A DNA stretch of 64,000 bases from Bettongia penicillata ogilbyi (Eukaryota > Chordata > Mammalia > Diprotodontia > Potoroidae): NCBI GenBank assembly GCA_023548195.1, contig JAJHZJ010000579.1:2401346-2465345 (forward strand), in the 5' to 3' direction. This document shows positions 45,591 through 57,338 of the stretch, in pieces (positions within the stretch are counted from its first letter, which is position 1; each line of letters starts with the position of its first letter). Both the position numbers and the translations under genes were made by a program. Below the pieces are notes generated by a model. The model saw only the letters and a list, made by a program, of their open reading frames with translations, was not told where the DNA came from and made no database searches.

Positions 45591-47174
45591 ACTCTTCTCA
45601 TCATCAGCCAGTAATGAAAGGAAGTCAGCTCCTTCTGATATGACCAACAAGAAAAGCACAGTGTTCTTTCTCATTGTCCTGATGTCATCTCTGATAGTTA
45701 TTTTTGCCATTGTTCCAAATAATAGGATTCCTGACATAATGATTAATCTCAGGACTCAGCACAGCCGGGATCTGAGATCCTGGACCTTGATGATGACTGA
45801 TTTATGCAGCTTGTTAATCTCTGACTAATGTACTTTGGATGAAACAGACACTTGGGTACAGAAACTATGGCACCAGTCTCTGGGCTTAACAGTCTGACTC
45901 AAAAATAGAAGAGGAAATAGATTTTATTGAAAACAACCTTTATCTATCTACAAATGTCATTTCCAAATGTTGGAGTAGCCTTTTGCACCCTTTGTTTCAC
46001 TACTAAGGTAATTAAAAAAAACCTCGCCCCCTTCCCCCCAAAAAAAACCCCAAGCAAATATGTAGATTTAATTGGGTAAAACACGAACCTGGGTCAGATT
46101 CTTCCCCTCCTTTCTCAAAAAAAAACCCCCAATAAAACTTGAAGACTGAGGAATTGTACTTATTTTTTTCTATTTAATTGCTGTAAATAGTTATTTTTAT
46201 TATTAAAATTACTAGAAATAATTATTGAATTATAAACATTGAATTAAGCAAATGCCAGTTCATCTGAAGCCTTCATGTTTTCAGGGGTTCTCTACTTTTC
46301 CTTCATGATTTTATCCTTAGCATAGAAGGAGAAGTTGAAGATGGACACACTATTGTGAAAAGTACGTTTTTTCTCCTGAAAGTAACTCAGAATCATATAA
46401 AACCAAAAATAAGTTGGTGAATTTCTAAAATGAATGAGGGGCAGGGGAAGAAAGTCACCAGCTTCATGTGGTCTTTTGCAGTTAGTTTAGTGATTGGACA
46501 CTTATAGGTGAAATTAAGAGTATAAATTATATTCTTGTTTTCCTTATGCTGAGTCATGGCATGGCCCTGTGGCCATCCTAAAATATTTCTTATTCTAGGC
46601 CAAGAAGTTAGAAGAAATCTTTGCATACCAAGGTTAAATGCAATGCTGATAATGCTCAGTATCTGAAAAGTGTCTTTTGCTTGCCCTGGAGGCAAATCCT
46701 AAAAACATCTCTTCTATGCCCATCTGGAACTAGGGCAAGGTGACAAGGGCTCTGCTTCAGGGCAACAAAATTTACATAGAACAAAAACTTAACACAGTCA
46801 GTTCTTCAGGAGCTTGTTGGTAAAGCAGGAGCCACTGTAATAACTAAATAATCATCATTTTCCTGCACAACAAACTTCTTGTATTATTTTTACATCATGA
46901 ATTATAAAGCTGATTCAAGAATCCATAACTCATACAGCTTGCCTGGGACATTTTCCCACTTTTTATCTCTTGCCTCTTGCACTCTCTCGTTGTAGTGTGG
47001 CTTCTATAAGGCTTAGGAACTTATGTACATAGTTACTGATAAACAAATAATTCATTGGAATTCATTGTTTAATGAACACTTGTATAAAGGCTTTAGTAAA
47101 AGTTTGTAAAAGTTCAATGAGTTTGAGTTAAAACTTTCTTTAGGAAAGGACGTAGCAATTCAATTAAATTTAAG
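45591..47174. other. No gene or clear repeat recognised
   Basis: Mixed AT-rich DNA, with A/C homopolymer tracts at 46013-46055 and 46119-46135. The ORF 45640-45828 (+) and 46393-46695 (-) have no supporting motifs. Confidence 0.45.
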
Positions 47175-47800
47175 TTAGCAAACATATATTTAAAACCTGA
47201 TGCTTAAAGTGTATTATGCTTGGTGCTGAGGGCCAGGTGGGGAATATAACGTTTAGATAAAACATGGTCCTTACCCTCATGAAGCTGAGTCTAGTAGAGG
47301 GAGATGGCACGCATACAAATAACCATGGTACACGATGAAACATGAAGTGCATATGAGAGCAATTCAGACAAAATGCTATTGAGACTAAAGGAGGGAAGGC
47401 CATTACAGATTGGGAAGATGAGGAAAACTTCCTGGGATGGGTGACATTGAATCAGGTTTTAAGGAGCTGGTAGGAATTCAATGAAAGGTGAGGGGACAAC
47501 ATGGACAAAGTCACAAAGGCAGGATAGTCAAGAGAATGGAAAGGTTACAGTCAATAATCTAATTTCAGTGGAGTGAAGACTGTGTGGAGAGGCAGGTACT
47601 CTGAGGTGAAGTCAGAAACTCAAAATGGCACTGGAGAGACCTGATTGTGAAGCAAAGGAGTTTGATCTTTGATTGGTAGGCAACAGGGAGCCAATGTGGG
47701 GTTACGATCAGAGGAGTGGGGGAGGAGGCCAGGACAGGTGAACGTGCACAAGATCGTAAAGCAAGCTTCCAGGACCAAAAGTAAGGTCTTCTTGTTCTGA
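47175..47800 (-). mobile_element. L2 LINE, antisense
   Basis: 3' end side first: 'gcttggtgctgagggccagg', 'cctgggatgggtgacattga', then upstream ORF2 sequence 'aacagggagccaatgtgggg' and 'gatcagaggagtgggggag'. The minus frame 47565-47813 is part of the decayed ORF2 C-terminus. Confidence 0.75.
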
Positions 47801-47867
47801 TTTTCCATTTCACTATTTCCCCTTAATTGATGTTGCTGAATTAAAAATATAATTGGAACACATGGGT

Positions 47868-47935
47868 ACAATGTATGTATGCGTGTATGTCTGTATATGT
47901 ATATGTATACATACACACATACACATAAAATCACA
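47868..47935. repeat. TATG/TACA microsatellite
   Basis: Imperfect TGTATG and TACACA units. Confidence 0.8.
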
Positions 47936-48034
47936 TTCACATGTGTAAGATGGAAGAGTATGGTTAGACAATAAGTGCTCTGCAAAAAAAAAGATCTGAG
48001 GGGTATTAGTGGATTGTAAACTTAATACAGCAGC

Positions 48035-48600
48035 AGAGTAATGAGGCAGTTCAAAGTCCTAATTCGACCTTGGGAGGACAGGAATAGGGACAAGGTTATC
48101 CTACCGCACTGTCCTTGTCAGACTTTGTCTGGAGTTCCATGTTCAGTTCTGGGCGTCATAGTTAAAGAACATCAAAAACCAGGAAATGTCCAGAGGAAGG
48201 CAACCAGGATGGTCATGGGACTTGAGAATACGTCATATGAGGAAAGGTTAAAGGAACTGGGAGGTTTAGTTTGGAGAAGAGAAGACTTAAGGGGGATGTC
48301 ATATTTGTCTTCCAAGTATTTAAAGGGCTCCTATGTGGAGGAGGGATTAGATTTGTTTTTTTCTGTTGGCCCCAGAAGGCAGAACTAGGAACAAGAGACA
48401 GAATTTGCAAAGAGGCAATTTATTTAGCCTTAATGTCAGGAAACCCTTTCTAACTCTCCACAAGTAGAATAGCCTGCATTCTGCTTCTGAAAGGTCTTCA
48501 AGTGAGCCTAGATGACTCCTTATAGGGTATGTTATAGTGGGGATTCTTTTCACTGATGGGGTATCTGCTGAGCTCTCAAATTCTGTGACCTGTGAAGGTA
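48035..48600 (+). mobile_element. CR1/L3 LINE 3' region, sense
   Basis: 'tctggagttccatgttcagt', 'tctgggcgtcatag', 'ggaaggcaaccaggatggtc', 'atgaggaaaggttaaaggaa', 'ctgggaggtttagtttggag', and the terminus 'agctctcaaattctgtgacc'. Order matches the conserved CR1/L3 3' end. ORF 48041-48388 (115 codons) lies within it and is a remnant of LINE coding sequence, not a host gene. Confidence 0.75.
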
Positions 48601-48930
48601 ATAAAATTGTATTTTATTATTCAGACTTCATTTCAGACTAATCATCCAGCCAACCATCTAAATTAGTGAGACTGACGTACTGAAATAACGAAAGAGACTC
48701 GTGAGCACCATGATTTTGTGTAACTAAGCTAAATTTGCATCTGTGGTGATACCTTGCAATGTGAAAGATTATTTGTTAAACATATTTTCTTCTTAAGTTG
48801 AGAATAAGAGATACTGAAGTTAGAACCAGGAGTAGAAAAGGATAGACATGATCTAGTAGATCTTCTATAGAATAGATGTTCTATTAACAAAAAATTATCA
48901 TAGTGATCCTGCTCCTGCTGCTGGGGAGCC
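48601..48930. other. Unassigned DNA
   Basis: Nothing recognised. Confidence 0.4.
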
Positions 48931-48990
48931 TGAGGTTACTGGATAGCTTGAGCTCAGCTCAATTTATAATTTATACAGTGGGCTGTTGCG

Positions 48991-49145
48991 TCCATCACTT
49001 TCATAAGTGTGGACAATCAACAAAACAGTAAATCAAACCCTGATTTATAGCATTTGCCAAACTCAGAAGGGTAAATGCTCACAGTGAATATTTAACAGTG
49101 AGCTTCTTAGGAGCCAGTGTGAGTTGGCTCCAGTACACCTCTGTA
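48991..49145 (+). repeat. Dispersed module P, copy 1
   Basis: 'tccatcactttcataagtgt' ... 'tgatttatagcatttgcc' ... 'gttggctccagtacacctc'. A related sequence recurs 0.95 kb downstream at 49937-50070. Family unknown to me. Confidence 0.8.
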
Positions 49146-49450
49146 TATGTATGTATATGTGTATGTGTGTATGTGTGTGTGGTATATACTTGTATACCTT
49201 TCAGTAGCTCAGAAATTATGTTAGTTTGTTTCTGACTTGGTTGATCCACTGTTGGCCATCTACTTAATGACAATAGAGATGTGAGGCAGTATGACCCTAA
49301 AGAATTAATGTGTGTATATGTGTGTGTATATGTGTGTATATACATACATGCACATGTATGTATACATGCATGGACACATGTGTCTATGTATCTCTGCGAC
49401 TGTGTATATACATGTATTACATACGTGTGTACATACACATATATATGTCT
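49141..49450. repeat. TG/TATG microsatellites around module Q copy 1
   Basis: 49141-49192 and 49308-49448 are TGTA/TGTG-rich. They drive the 143-codon minus ORF at 49079-49510, which is rich in Thr-His-Tyr and not a gene. Confidence 0.9.
49260..49318 (+). repeat. Dispersed module Q, copy 1
   Basis: 'ctacttaatgacaatagaga' + 'tgtgaggcagtatgaccct' + 'aaagaattaatgtgt'; nearly repeated at 49697-49753. Confidence 0.85.
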
Positions 49451-49696
49451 GTAGCTTAAATTAGATTTTGGTCTTCTGGGTACTTCTATAGCTTTACAAA
49501 TGTAAACCAAGCATACCTGTCTCAGGACATGTTATGCTTGGGGTACATCAAATTTGTGACAAAATGGTCCTTCAGGGATGGTTTCTTTTCATGTTTCTTA
49601 AGAGCTTGAATCAAAACTGACTTTGTTACAGTCTGGTTAGACACACAGTTTCATCTGTTTCAGTCAATCAAAAGTTATGTGAATGTGTTGGTCTCC
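49451..49696. other. Sequence between the duplicated modules
   Basis: No gene. Probably part of the same unclassified element. Confidence 0.4.
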
Positions 49697-49753
49697 TACT
49701 TAATGACAGTAGAGATGTGAGGCAGTGTGAGCCTGAGGAGTTAATGTGTTAAT
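49697..49753 (+). repeat. Dispersed module Q, copy 2
   Basis: 'ctacttaatgacagtagaga' + 'tgtgaggcagtgtgagcct' + 'gaggagttaatgtgt'; about seven differences from copy 1 over 57 bases by eye. Confidence 0.85.
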
Positions 49754-49936
49754 CTAATCATCCAAATTCCATGTGCTCGGCTTGTAAACATTTTGCTGCA
49801 GATCAACAAGACCTAATAAATACTAATTCCCACAATCTCCCCATCCAGGGCTACTCTGGTAAATACTTAAAAACCAGTTCTTTAGAAACAAAATGTATAC
49901 CTGACACACTTTTTAGTTCATGTTATTAAGATTTTT

Positions 49937-50070
49937 TCCATCACTTTCTTAAGTCTAGGCAATCAGTAAAGTGATAAACCAAGGTCTGATTTGTAGCATT
50001 TTCTGAAAATTCTACATTTGTCTTTGATGAGCGGAGGTGAACTGGCTCCAGCATACTCCTGCTTCTGTTG
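49937..50070 (+). repeat. Dispersed module P, copy 2
   Basis: 'tccatcactttcttaagtct' ... 'ctgatttgtagcattttctg' ... 'aactggctccagcatactcc'. About three-quarters identical to copy 1 by eye. Confidence 0.8.
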
Positions 50071-50189
50071 CAGAGTACAGAGCAAAGTAGAATGATTTCC
50101 GTCAATTTGTGACTCCCTCCTCCACTAAACTTTTGCTTGGGGTGAAGATAGATGGAATAAATCAGGTTGATAACTCAGGTGGGGAATTG

Positions 50190-50430
50190 GTGGGCAGAGT
50201 CAGAAGAGAAAAATAATTATACAGTGCTTTAAACTTAGCAAGTACTTCAATTTCATAACAACTTAATGAACTATGGTTATCCTCATTTTATACAGGAAGA
50301 AACTCCTGTATAGAGAGGTCAAAGGATCAAGAAAATAACAGATTTATGGATTAGTGATCACGTACCTCTCTTTTTACAGATGAAGAAATTGAGGCCCAGA
50401 GAGTGAAATGACAGATTTTAATGAAGATCT
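50190..50430 (-). mobile_element. MIR, antisense
   Basis: 'tacagtgctttaaacttagc', 'tcctcattttatacaggaag', and a second core-like 'acagatgaagaaattgaggc' plus 'ccagagagtgaaatgac', suggesting two overlapping MIR relics. Confidence 0.7.
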
Positions 50431-51015
50431 TTTAACAGTGGAGTCTTTTCAGCCCATCCCACACTGTCTTAATTGAAGAGAAGGAGCTATGTGATGGCAA
50501 ACAGGTTCTGTCTTAGCTCCTACATCACCCATAGCAGAGGGACCTGGGGAAGACTTGATGTGCTCTTAAAGTTTGGGCAGATGCTCCTTGTAAGAGTTAT
50601 GACCAGTTTAGCTGAGCAGTATCACTACTTGTTCAGGAGTGACCTCAGTCAGAATTACTTCTAAGGAGTTAGTAAGGAGCTTGGAACCTCTGATTTTCTT
50701 GGCCTTCTCAGTACCTGTTGGTGCCAAAGAAAGAGCAGATATACAGATACATACAGTCAACAAGCTGGACTGACCGCTTGGTTGCCTGACCCCTCCCTCC
50801 CCTCACTGCCTCCCTCTCTCTTACTATTAATTCCCTTCTAGTTGTATATTGACCTTTTATAACCTTTCCTTCTCTTTTCCTTCTCAATACTGTTTGGAAG
50901 ATCTTTTTAACCAGATTTCGTATATACAAAAAGTATGTTTGCCCACATGTGATTAGTCTCAGTCCCATATATCCCTCCTTCCCCACCCTTTGGCCCCCAT
51001 CAGGGTTCAATACCT
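50431..51015. other. No gene recognised
   Basis: Short chance ORFs only (50473-50664 +, 50708-51049 -). Confidence 0.4.
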
Positions 51016-51016
51016 G

Positions 51017-51210
51017 GATTGGAAGAACTACAGTAATCTTAGAGGTCATCTAGCCAGTCTACCTTATTTTACAGTTTTAAAAAACAGAGACTCCTAGAAA
51101 TTAAGGAACTTGGCCTTAGCTAGATGTATCAGAATCAGGATTTACACCCAGGTCTCTCTTAGATTCCATCTTAGTACTCTTTGTACTCAACACCATTCTA
51201 TGCTACTCTC
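51017..51210 (-). mobile_element. MIR, antisense
   Basis: 'atcttagaggtcatctagcc', 'accttattttacagttttaa', 'caggatttacacccaggtct' and 'acaccattctatgctac'. Confidence 0.7.
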
Positions 51211-51334
51211 TACTTTTATCTTTCAAAATTTATACCATGTTTTGTTTTTTTTTATAATGGAAGCAAAGTGTTAGAAGCAGGTTTGCAGTATTACTTCTTA
51301 AAAACCAGGACTAATCCTTTATTCTTTTGATTTC

Positions 51335-51835
51335 ATAGAATCATATAATGTTAAAATTGGAAAGGACCTTAGAGGTTATTTACTCCAAACCCTATTTTAA
51401 GCCTTAATCAATCAACAGGCATTTAGTAGGCTCTTACTGTATTATAGGCATTGTGCTAAGCCTTGGAAATACAAAGAATGGGCAAAAAAACATGTCAGCT
51501 CTTACAAGCTTACATATGAAAATGTCTAGTGATGTAGACCTCATTTTTGACTAATGGTAATCATTAGGAAATTCTTCTTTATACTGAGCCAAAATTTACC
51601 TCCTAATAACTTCTTTCCCCATTGATCCTAATTTTTCTCTACTCTTGGTCAAACAGACTAAGTTTAAGGCTTCTTCCAGGTGACAATCCTTTAAATACTT
51701 GAAATCAGTTATCACGTTCTCCCAAGCCTTCTCTTCTGCTAGTTAAATATCCTCCTTTCCTTCCAGTTAGCATAACATGCTTCCAAGCTGGTCCCTTTCT
51801 TCTGGACCAGTTTCAGCTTATTAATGTGGCCCCAG
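51335..51835 (-). mobile_element. CR1/L3 LINE, antisense, with an L2-like insert
   Basis: 'agaatcatataatgttaaaa', 'ttggaaaggaccttagaggt', then an antisense L2 3' end at about 51405-51525 ('atcaacaggcatttagtagg', 'cattgtgctaagccttgg'), then CR1/L3 again: 'attaggaaattcttctttat', 'cctttaaatacttgaaatca', and 'cagtttcagcttattaatgt'. Confidence 0.65.
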
Positions 51836-51839
51836 AACT

Positions 51840-52160
51840 AGATCTCAGCAAAGAGCAGGTGTTTAGCAAATACTTATCGACGGACAGACTTAGTGCTAAG
51901 ATGAAGTTTTCATCTGCCCTCGTGAATTTGTCTTCAGTGCCAGCTCTGCCAAAAGAGACTTGTGAATTAACAATTCTATAAATAGTCACCATCGCCCGGC
52001 ACCAGTCACTCTGTGTTCCAGGCTGCAAAACGGATGACGTTATATCAGCTGTCAGTCTCACTCTGAGCTTTCTCCAGCTCATGAAAAAATGTTCACTTTA
52101 TTTTATTTTTATTTTTTACAGAGGAAGAATGCGTCATTCAAACTCATCACACAAACATCT
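51840..52160. promoter_or_regulatory. Candidate conserved non-coding segment with CpGs
   Basis: Repeat-free, with about eight CpGs in 260 bases ('ttatcgacggacag' near 51874, 'accatcgcccggcaccag' near 51988, 'aaacggatgacgttatatca' near 52027, 'gaatgcgtcattcaa' near 52127). TGACGTTA and TGCGTCA are CREB/ATF-like. A minus ORF of 89 codons (51813-52082) spans it but shows no family resemblance. A pyrimidine tract and 'ttttttacag' at 52113-52122 resemble a splice acceptor. Confidence 0.35.
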
Positions 52161-52449
52161 GTCATGTTTTCAACCCAGGAAAGGGAATTTTGGTAAATAG
52201 AAAAGGTACTTGTTTCTGCCAGGCTTAGAGGACATCAAAATTTAAAGATATTTTTATCTTAGGAGAAACCCTGTGCTAATTTCACAGAGGTGAAATTGGT
52301 GAAGTAAATTAGAAACTTTAAAAACTGTAAAGACTATATGGGAATCTAATAAAAACTCCCTAGGAAGGGAGTTTTAAAATATATATACATATGTGTATGG
52401 TCTAAACATCTCCTTTCTATTAGTCATGTTTAAATTCTTAATTTATATT
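52161..52449. other. Unassigned DNA
   Basis: Nothing recognised. Confidence 0.4.
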
Positions 52450-52689
52450 CATATATACTTTTTATTTTTTTACATGTGCAATTATGTAAAACATTTCCAT
52501 ATTAGTCATTTTGTAGAAGATTCAAATAAAAGAAAAAATGAAAGTGAAATATAGCATACTTCAGTCTATATTCAATCAATGTCAGTTCTTTCTCTGGAGG
52601 CAGGTAACATGCTTCATTAGTCCTTTGGAATTGTCTTGGATCATTGTATTGCTGAGAATAGCTAATTCATTCACAGTTCTTCATCAAAC

Positions 52690-52762
52690 AGTATTGCTGT
52701 TACTTTATACATACATCCATGCATACATACATACATACATACATGCATATATATGTATATGT
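52690..52762. repeat. (CATA)n microsatellite within the L1 3' UTR
   Basis: CATACATA-type units at about 52708-52760. Confidence 0.9.
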
Positions 52763-54413
52763 TCTCCTGGTTCTGTTCACTCTGTGTTAGTTCATGTAAG
52801 TCTTTACAGGTTTTTTGGAAATCATTTTGCTCATCATTTCCTATAGTACAATATCAATTCCATTGCAATCATATACCATTATTTGTTTAGCCATTTCCCA
52901 ATGGATGGGCATCCCTTTGACCTCTGATTCTTAACTACCACAAAAAGAGCTATAAATATCATTTGTACAAATAGGTCCTTTTCCCTTTTTGTGGATGTCT
53001 TTGGAATATAGTTTGGTATATAGACATAGCAGTGGTATTGCTGGATCAAAGGGTATGCACAGTTTTATAGCCCTTTGGACATAGTTACAAGTTGTTCACC
53101 AGAATGGTTAGATCAGGTCAAACTCTACCAACAGTGCATTAGTGTCCCAGTTTTCCCACATCCCCTCCAACATCCAATATTTTCCTTTTTTGTCGTATTA
53201 GTCACCCTGAGAAGTATGAGGTGGTATTTTAGAGTTGTTTTAATTTACATTTCTCTGATCAATAGTGATTTAGAACATTTTTTCCTATGACTATAGATAG
53301 CTTTGATTTCTTTATCTGAAAACTGCCTCCATATCATTTGACCATTTATCAACACAACTAACTTGTATTTTTTATAAATATGACTCAATTCTTTATACAT
53401 TTGGAAAATGAGGCCTTTATCAGAGGTATTTATTGCAAAAATTCTTTTTCCCTTATAATTTTGTTTGCATTGGTTTTGTTTGTGCAAAAAAAATTTAATT
53501 TTATATAATCAAAATTATCTATTTTACATTTTAAGTGCTCTCTATGTTGTCTTGGTGTTAAATTCTTCCCTTACTCATAAATCTAACAAGTAAGGTATTT
53601 CATGCTCTCTTAATTTGCTTTTGGTATCCCCCTTTAAGTGTAAATCATGTACCCATTTTAACCTTGCCTTGGTATACAGTGTGAAATATGTAGGTTCTGC
53701 AATACTTCTAGTTTTCCCAGCAGTTTTTGTCAAATAATGAGTTTTTGTTCCAAAAACTTGGATCTTTGGGCTTATTGTATACTAGATTACGATGGTCATT
53801 TGCAATAATGTAATTTGTATCTAATCTATTCCACAGATCCACCGCTCTGTTTCTCAGCCAGTATTAGATTGTTTTGATAATTACTGCTTTAAAATATAGT
53901 TTGAGATCTGGTATTGCTAGATCACCTTCTTCTGCATTTTTTTTTCACAGATTCCCTTGATATCCTTGAGCTCTTGTTCTTCTGGATGAATTTTTTTATT
54001 ATTTATTTCTAACTCCATAATATAACTTTTTTGATAGTTTGATTGGTATGACACTGAATAAATAGATTAATTTAGGTAGAATTGTCATCTTTATTATATT
54101 GGCTCAGCTTACCCATAAACAATTAATATTTTTCCATTTGTTTAGATCTGACTTTATTTTTTGAAAAATGTTTTATAGTATTTTTCCTATAGTTCCTGCG
54201 TTTGTCTCAGCAGGTAGACTCCCAAATATTCAATATTGCCTACAGTTATTTTAAATGGAATTTCTTTTAATATCTTTTCTTGTTGGACTTGGTTGCTAAT
54301 ATATAGAAATAGGGATAATTTATGTGAGTTTGTTTTGTATCCTGCAATTTTGCTAAGGTTACTAATAATTTCAAGTGGTTTTTAGTTAATTAATGAGGAT
54401 TTTCTAAGTATAA

Positions 54414-54431
54414 CATCATATCATCTGCAAA
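54414..54431 (-). other. L1 reverse-transcriptase catalytic box (FADDMM)
   Basis: Minus strand codons TTT GCA GAT GAT ATG ATG: the two catalytic aspartates of the RT are retained locally even though the surrounding frame is broken. Confidence 0.85.
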
Positions 54432-55633
54432 GAGTAATAGTTTTGTTTCCCCATTGCCTATTCTAATTCATGTAATTTCTTTGTTTTCTTTTATTCCCAT
54501 AGCTAACATTTCCAGTACAATATTAAATAATAGAGGTGATACATATTTGTATCCTAAAAGAAATTTGATAGGACTCCTTCACCTATTTTTCCCCAAGTAC
54601 TTTATATAGTATTGGAATTAATTTTTCTTTAAATGTTAGGTAGAATTCACTTGTGAATTCATCTGGTCCTGCGGATTTTTTCTTAGGAAGTTCATTGATG
54701 GCTTGTACAATTTCTTTTTCTAAGATTGGGTTATTTCAGTATTTTGTTTCTTCTTCTGTTGGTCTGAGTAATTTATATCTTTGAAGATATTCATCCATTT
54801 CATTTAGATTATCGAATATATGGTCATATAATTGGGCAAAATAGCTCCTAATAATTGTCTTAATTTTCTTTTCATTGGTGGCAAATTCACCTCTTTCATT
54901 TTTGATACTAGTAATTTCTTCTCTTTCTTCTTTTCTTTTTTTTGAATCAGATTAATCACTGGTTTATCTATTGTTTTTCCACAAAGTCAACTTCTAGTTT
55001 TATTTATTAGTTCAATCATTTTCTTACTTTCCATTTCATTAATTTCTCCTTTGGTTTTCAATGTGGTATTTAATTGGGGATTTTTAATTTGTTCTTTTTC
55101 TAGTTTTTTTTTTTCAGTTCCACACCCAGCTCATCGATTTGCTTTTTTCTCTGTTTTATTGATGTAAGCAGCTCGAGATATAAAATTTCCCCTGAGTATT
55201 GTTTTGGTTGTGACCCATAAATTTTGGTAGATTGTCTCATTATTATTTTCTTTAATGACATTATCAATTGTTTCTATGATTTGTTCTTATTTTTTGATTA
55301 GATTATTTAATTTCCATTTAATTTTTAATCTTTTTATTGTCCATTATTAGTTGTAATTTTTATTGCATTATGATCTAAAAAGATGTGTTTACTATTTCTG
55401 TTTTTCTGCATTTGGTTGTGAAATTTTTATGTCCTAATAGATGGTCAGTTTTTGTGTAGGTGTCATGTACTACTGAAAGAGGTATATTTCTTTCTATTCT
55501 CATTCAGTTTTCTCCAGAGTGTTATCATATATTCTTTCTTTTTTAGTTTTTGGTTAGATTATGTAGCTCTGAGAGGGGAAAGTTGAGGTCCCTCACTAGT
55601 ATAGTTTTATTATCCATTTCCTCCTGTAACTCA

Positions 55634-55645
55634 CTCAACTATTTC
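55634..55645. repeat. Target-site duplication of the LDHA retrocopy, left
   Basis: 'ctcaactatttc', matching 'ctcaactttttc' at 57327-57338 with one difference. It lies directly outside the tail on one side and the 5' end on the other. Confidence 0.85.
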
Positions 55646-57326
55646 TTTTTTTTTTATCAGCTATTTGTTGTTTATTCAGTATTTAGGGTTAATATGACAC
55701 TTGAGGAAATGGTTACATTGTACATATACAGATCTTTTTATATAATATAGAAATTTACAATTGTATATATACATACACACACACACATGCACACATGCAC
55801 ACATATATACAGGAAGACAAAATGAGGTCCTCTGGAAAGGTGATACATAGAGCGATGCAGTAGTGCCCTAATGGAGTTGAGCACAAAGGTAATCAATGCA
55901 TCAATAAAGAATTACTACTGCATGGTGTTTTGTATCCAGGAGTATTGTCTTCTAGATCTAAGGGAACCTGTAGCACCTACATACAAAGCAGGGAGTTTAT
56001 ATACTTGTGAGGCACTGACTGTGCTTGACACCAACCACTAAAACTATACAACTCATATCCAGCATCATATGCTAATTACAACAGGGTTCTATTCCCCGTT
56101 TCTAATTTTAGGAAGAAACTAGAGTGTGTTCACAGGTTTTACATTTCTGGTGTTTAGTCACCAATCAGAGGAAGGATTTGGTCTATCTGAAAAGTGGATC
56201 ATACATAACCCCTCAACCCCTGTCATGTTCTCTTGATGGCAGCACATTCAAAGGCTTTAAAATTGCAGCTCCTTCTGGATTCCCTAAAGAGTATCTGCAC
56301 TCTTCTTTAAACGGCTCTCCTCCTCCAGATTCAGGTTGACCTTCACCACATCTGAAATGCCATTCTGCCCCAAGACACATGGGACACCAAGGAAGACGTC
56401 CTCATTATGCCATATAGGCCCGTAATCATGGTGGAAATCAGATGTACTCTTCTAAGAGTCTTCATAATGCTTTCTGCCAGATCTGCCACAGACAAGCCAA
56501 TGGCCCAGGAAGTGTAGCCCTTCAGTTTGATTACCTCATAAGCACTTTCGACCACCTGTTTATGAACATCTTTCCAATTCTGTACATCAGCATCAGTTCC
56601 CAAAGAAAGATGAAGGTTCTTTACAGACACACTGGCAAGATTCACTCTGCTCCACATAGAAACACTGAAGGCTCCATGTTCCCTGAGGACCCATCTGTGA
56701 CACTTTGAAGAATGGACACCAAGTCTCTCCCCCATCAGGTAATGGAAATGGGCAGAATCCAGATTGCAACCACTTCCAAAAACACAGATTTTAGGAAAGT
56801 CACTTAGCTTCCAGGTCACATAGTCAAAATATCCACTGGATTGGAAACAATAAGCAGCTTGCAATTAGGGCTATATTAACAATATTGGGAATAATGAGTT
56901 TAAAGATATTCACATTACATTGGACCAAATTAAGATGACTTTCTCCCTCTGTTGACATGCCCCAGCCGTAACAATGACCAGCTTTGAGCTTGCAGTCACA
57001 CTGTAGTCTTTGCCAGAAACAATCTTTGGTGTTTTGAGGAAAAGGCTGCCATGTTGGAGATCCATCATCTCTCCCTTTAGTTTGTCTTCTATTACATCAA
57101 CTAGGGCAAGTTCATCAGCCAATTCCTTTGTTAAGACACTAATGGCACATGCCATGCCAACTGCACCAACTCCAACAGCAGTGAACTTGTTCTGGGGAAC
57201 TTGGTCTTCCTTTAGGACATTCAAGATAAGCTGATCCTTGACAGTTGATGCCATTTTGGAGGGTATAGTTGGTCAGGCTACAAAAGTTCTGAGTTAAATG
57301 TGAGGTTACTGCTCCCAGGCTCGCAC
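55646..57326 (-). pseudogene. LDHA: LDHA (L-lactate dehydrogenase A) processed pseudogene
   Basis: A full intronless cDNA-like copy on the minus strand. The reading region runs from ATG (57252-57254) to TAA (56257-56259). The N-terminus is continuous from the start through the NAD-binding GVGAVGMA and '[20 protein letters not shown]'. A one-base loss in the active-site loop (near 56950) shifts the frame and creates a stop at 56910. At least three more indels follow (two between about 56800 and 56910, one near 56410). The loop GESR reads GESH when the frame is followed, the active-site EHGD reads EHGA, and a TGG-to-TAG stop lies at 56284-56286. A 0.6-kb 3' UTR, an AATAAA signal (minus strand, 55671-55676) and a 10-A tail (55646-55655) follow. 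About 70 bases of 5' UTR remain. Parent enzyme: cytosolic tetrameric pyruvate/lactate oxidoreductase. It lacks a promoter here; expression would need outside signals. Confidence 0.95.
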
Positions 57327-57338
57327 CTCAACTTTTTC
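57327..57338. repeat. Target-site duplication of the LDHA retrocopy, right
   Basis: 'ctcaactttttc'; the L1 endonuclease region resumes immediately after. Confidence 0.85.

Noticed and set aside
48041..48388. 115-codon plus-strand frame with protein-like composition
   Set aside because: It matches the CR1/L3 LINE 3' region; a retrotransposon remnant rather than a host gene.
49079..49510. 143-codon minus-strand frame rich in Thr, His and Tyr
   Set aside because: Codons come from TG/TA microsatellites; no domain and no start context.
52690..52762. Short regular repeats that could suggest an array
   Set aside because: A CATA microsatellite without spacers; no CRISPR is expected in an animal genome.
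56442..56708. 88-codon plus-strand frame
   Set aside because: Antisense shadow of the LDHA pseudogene.
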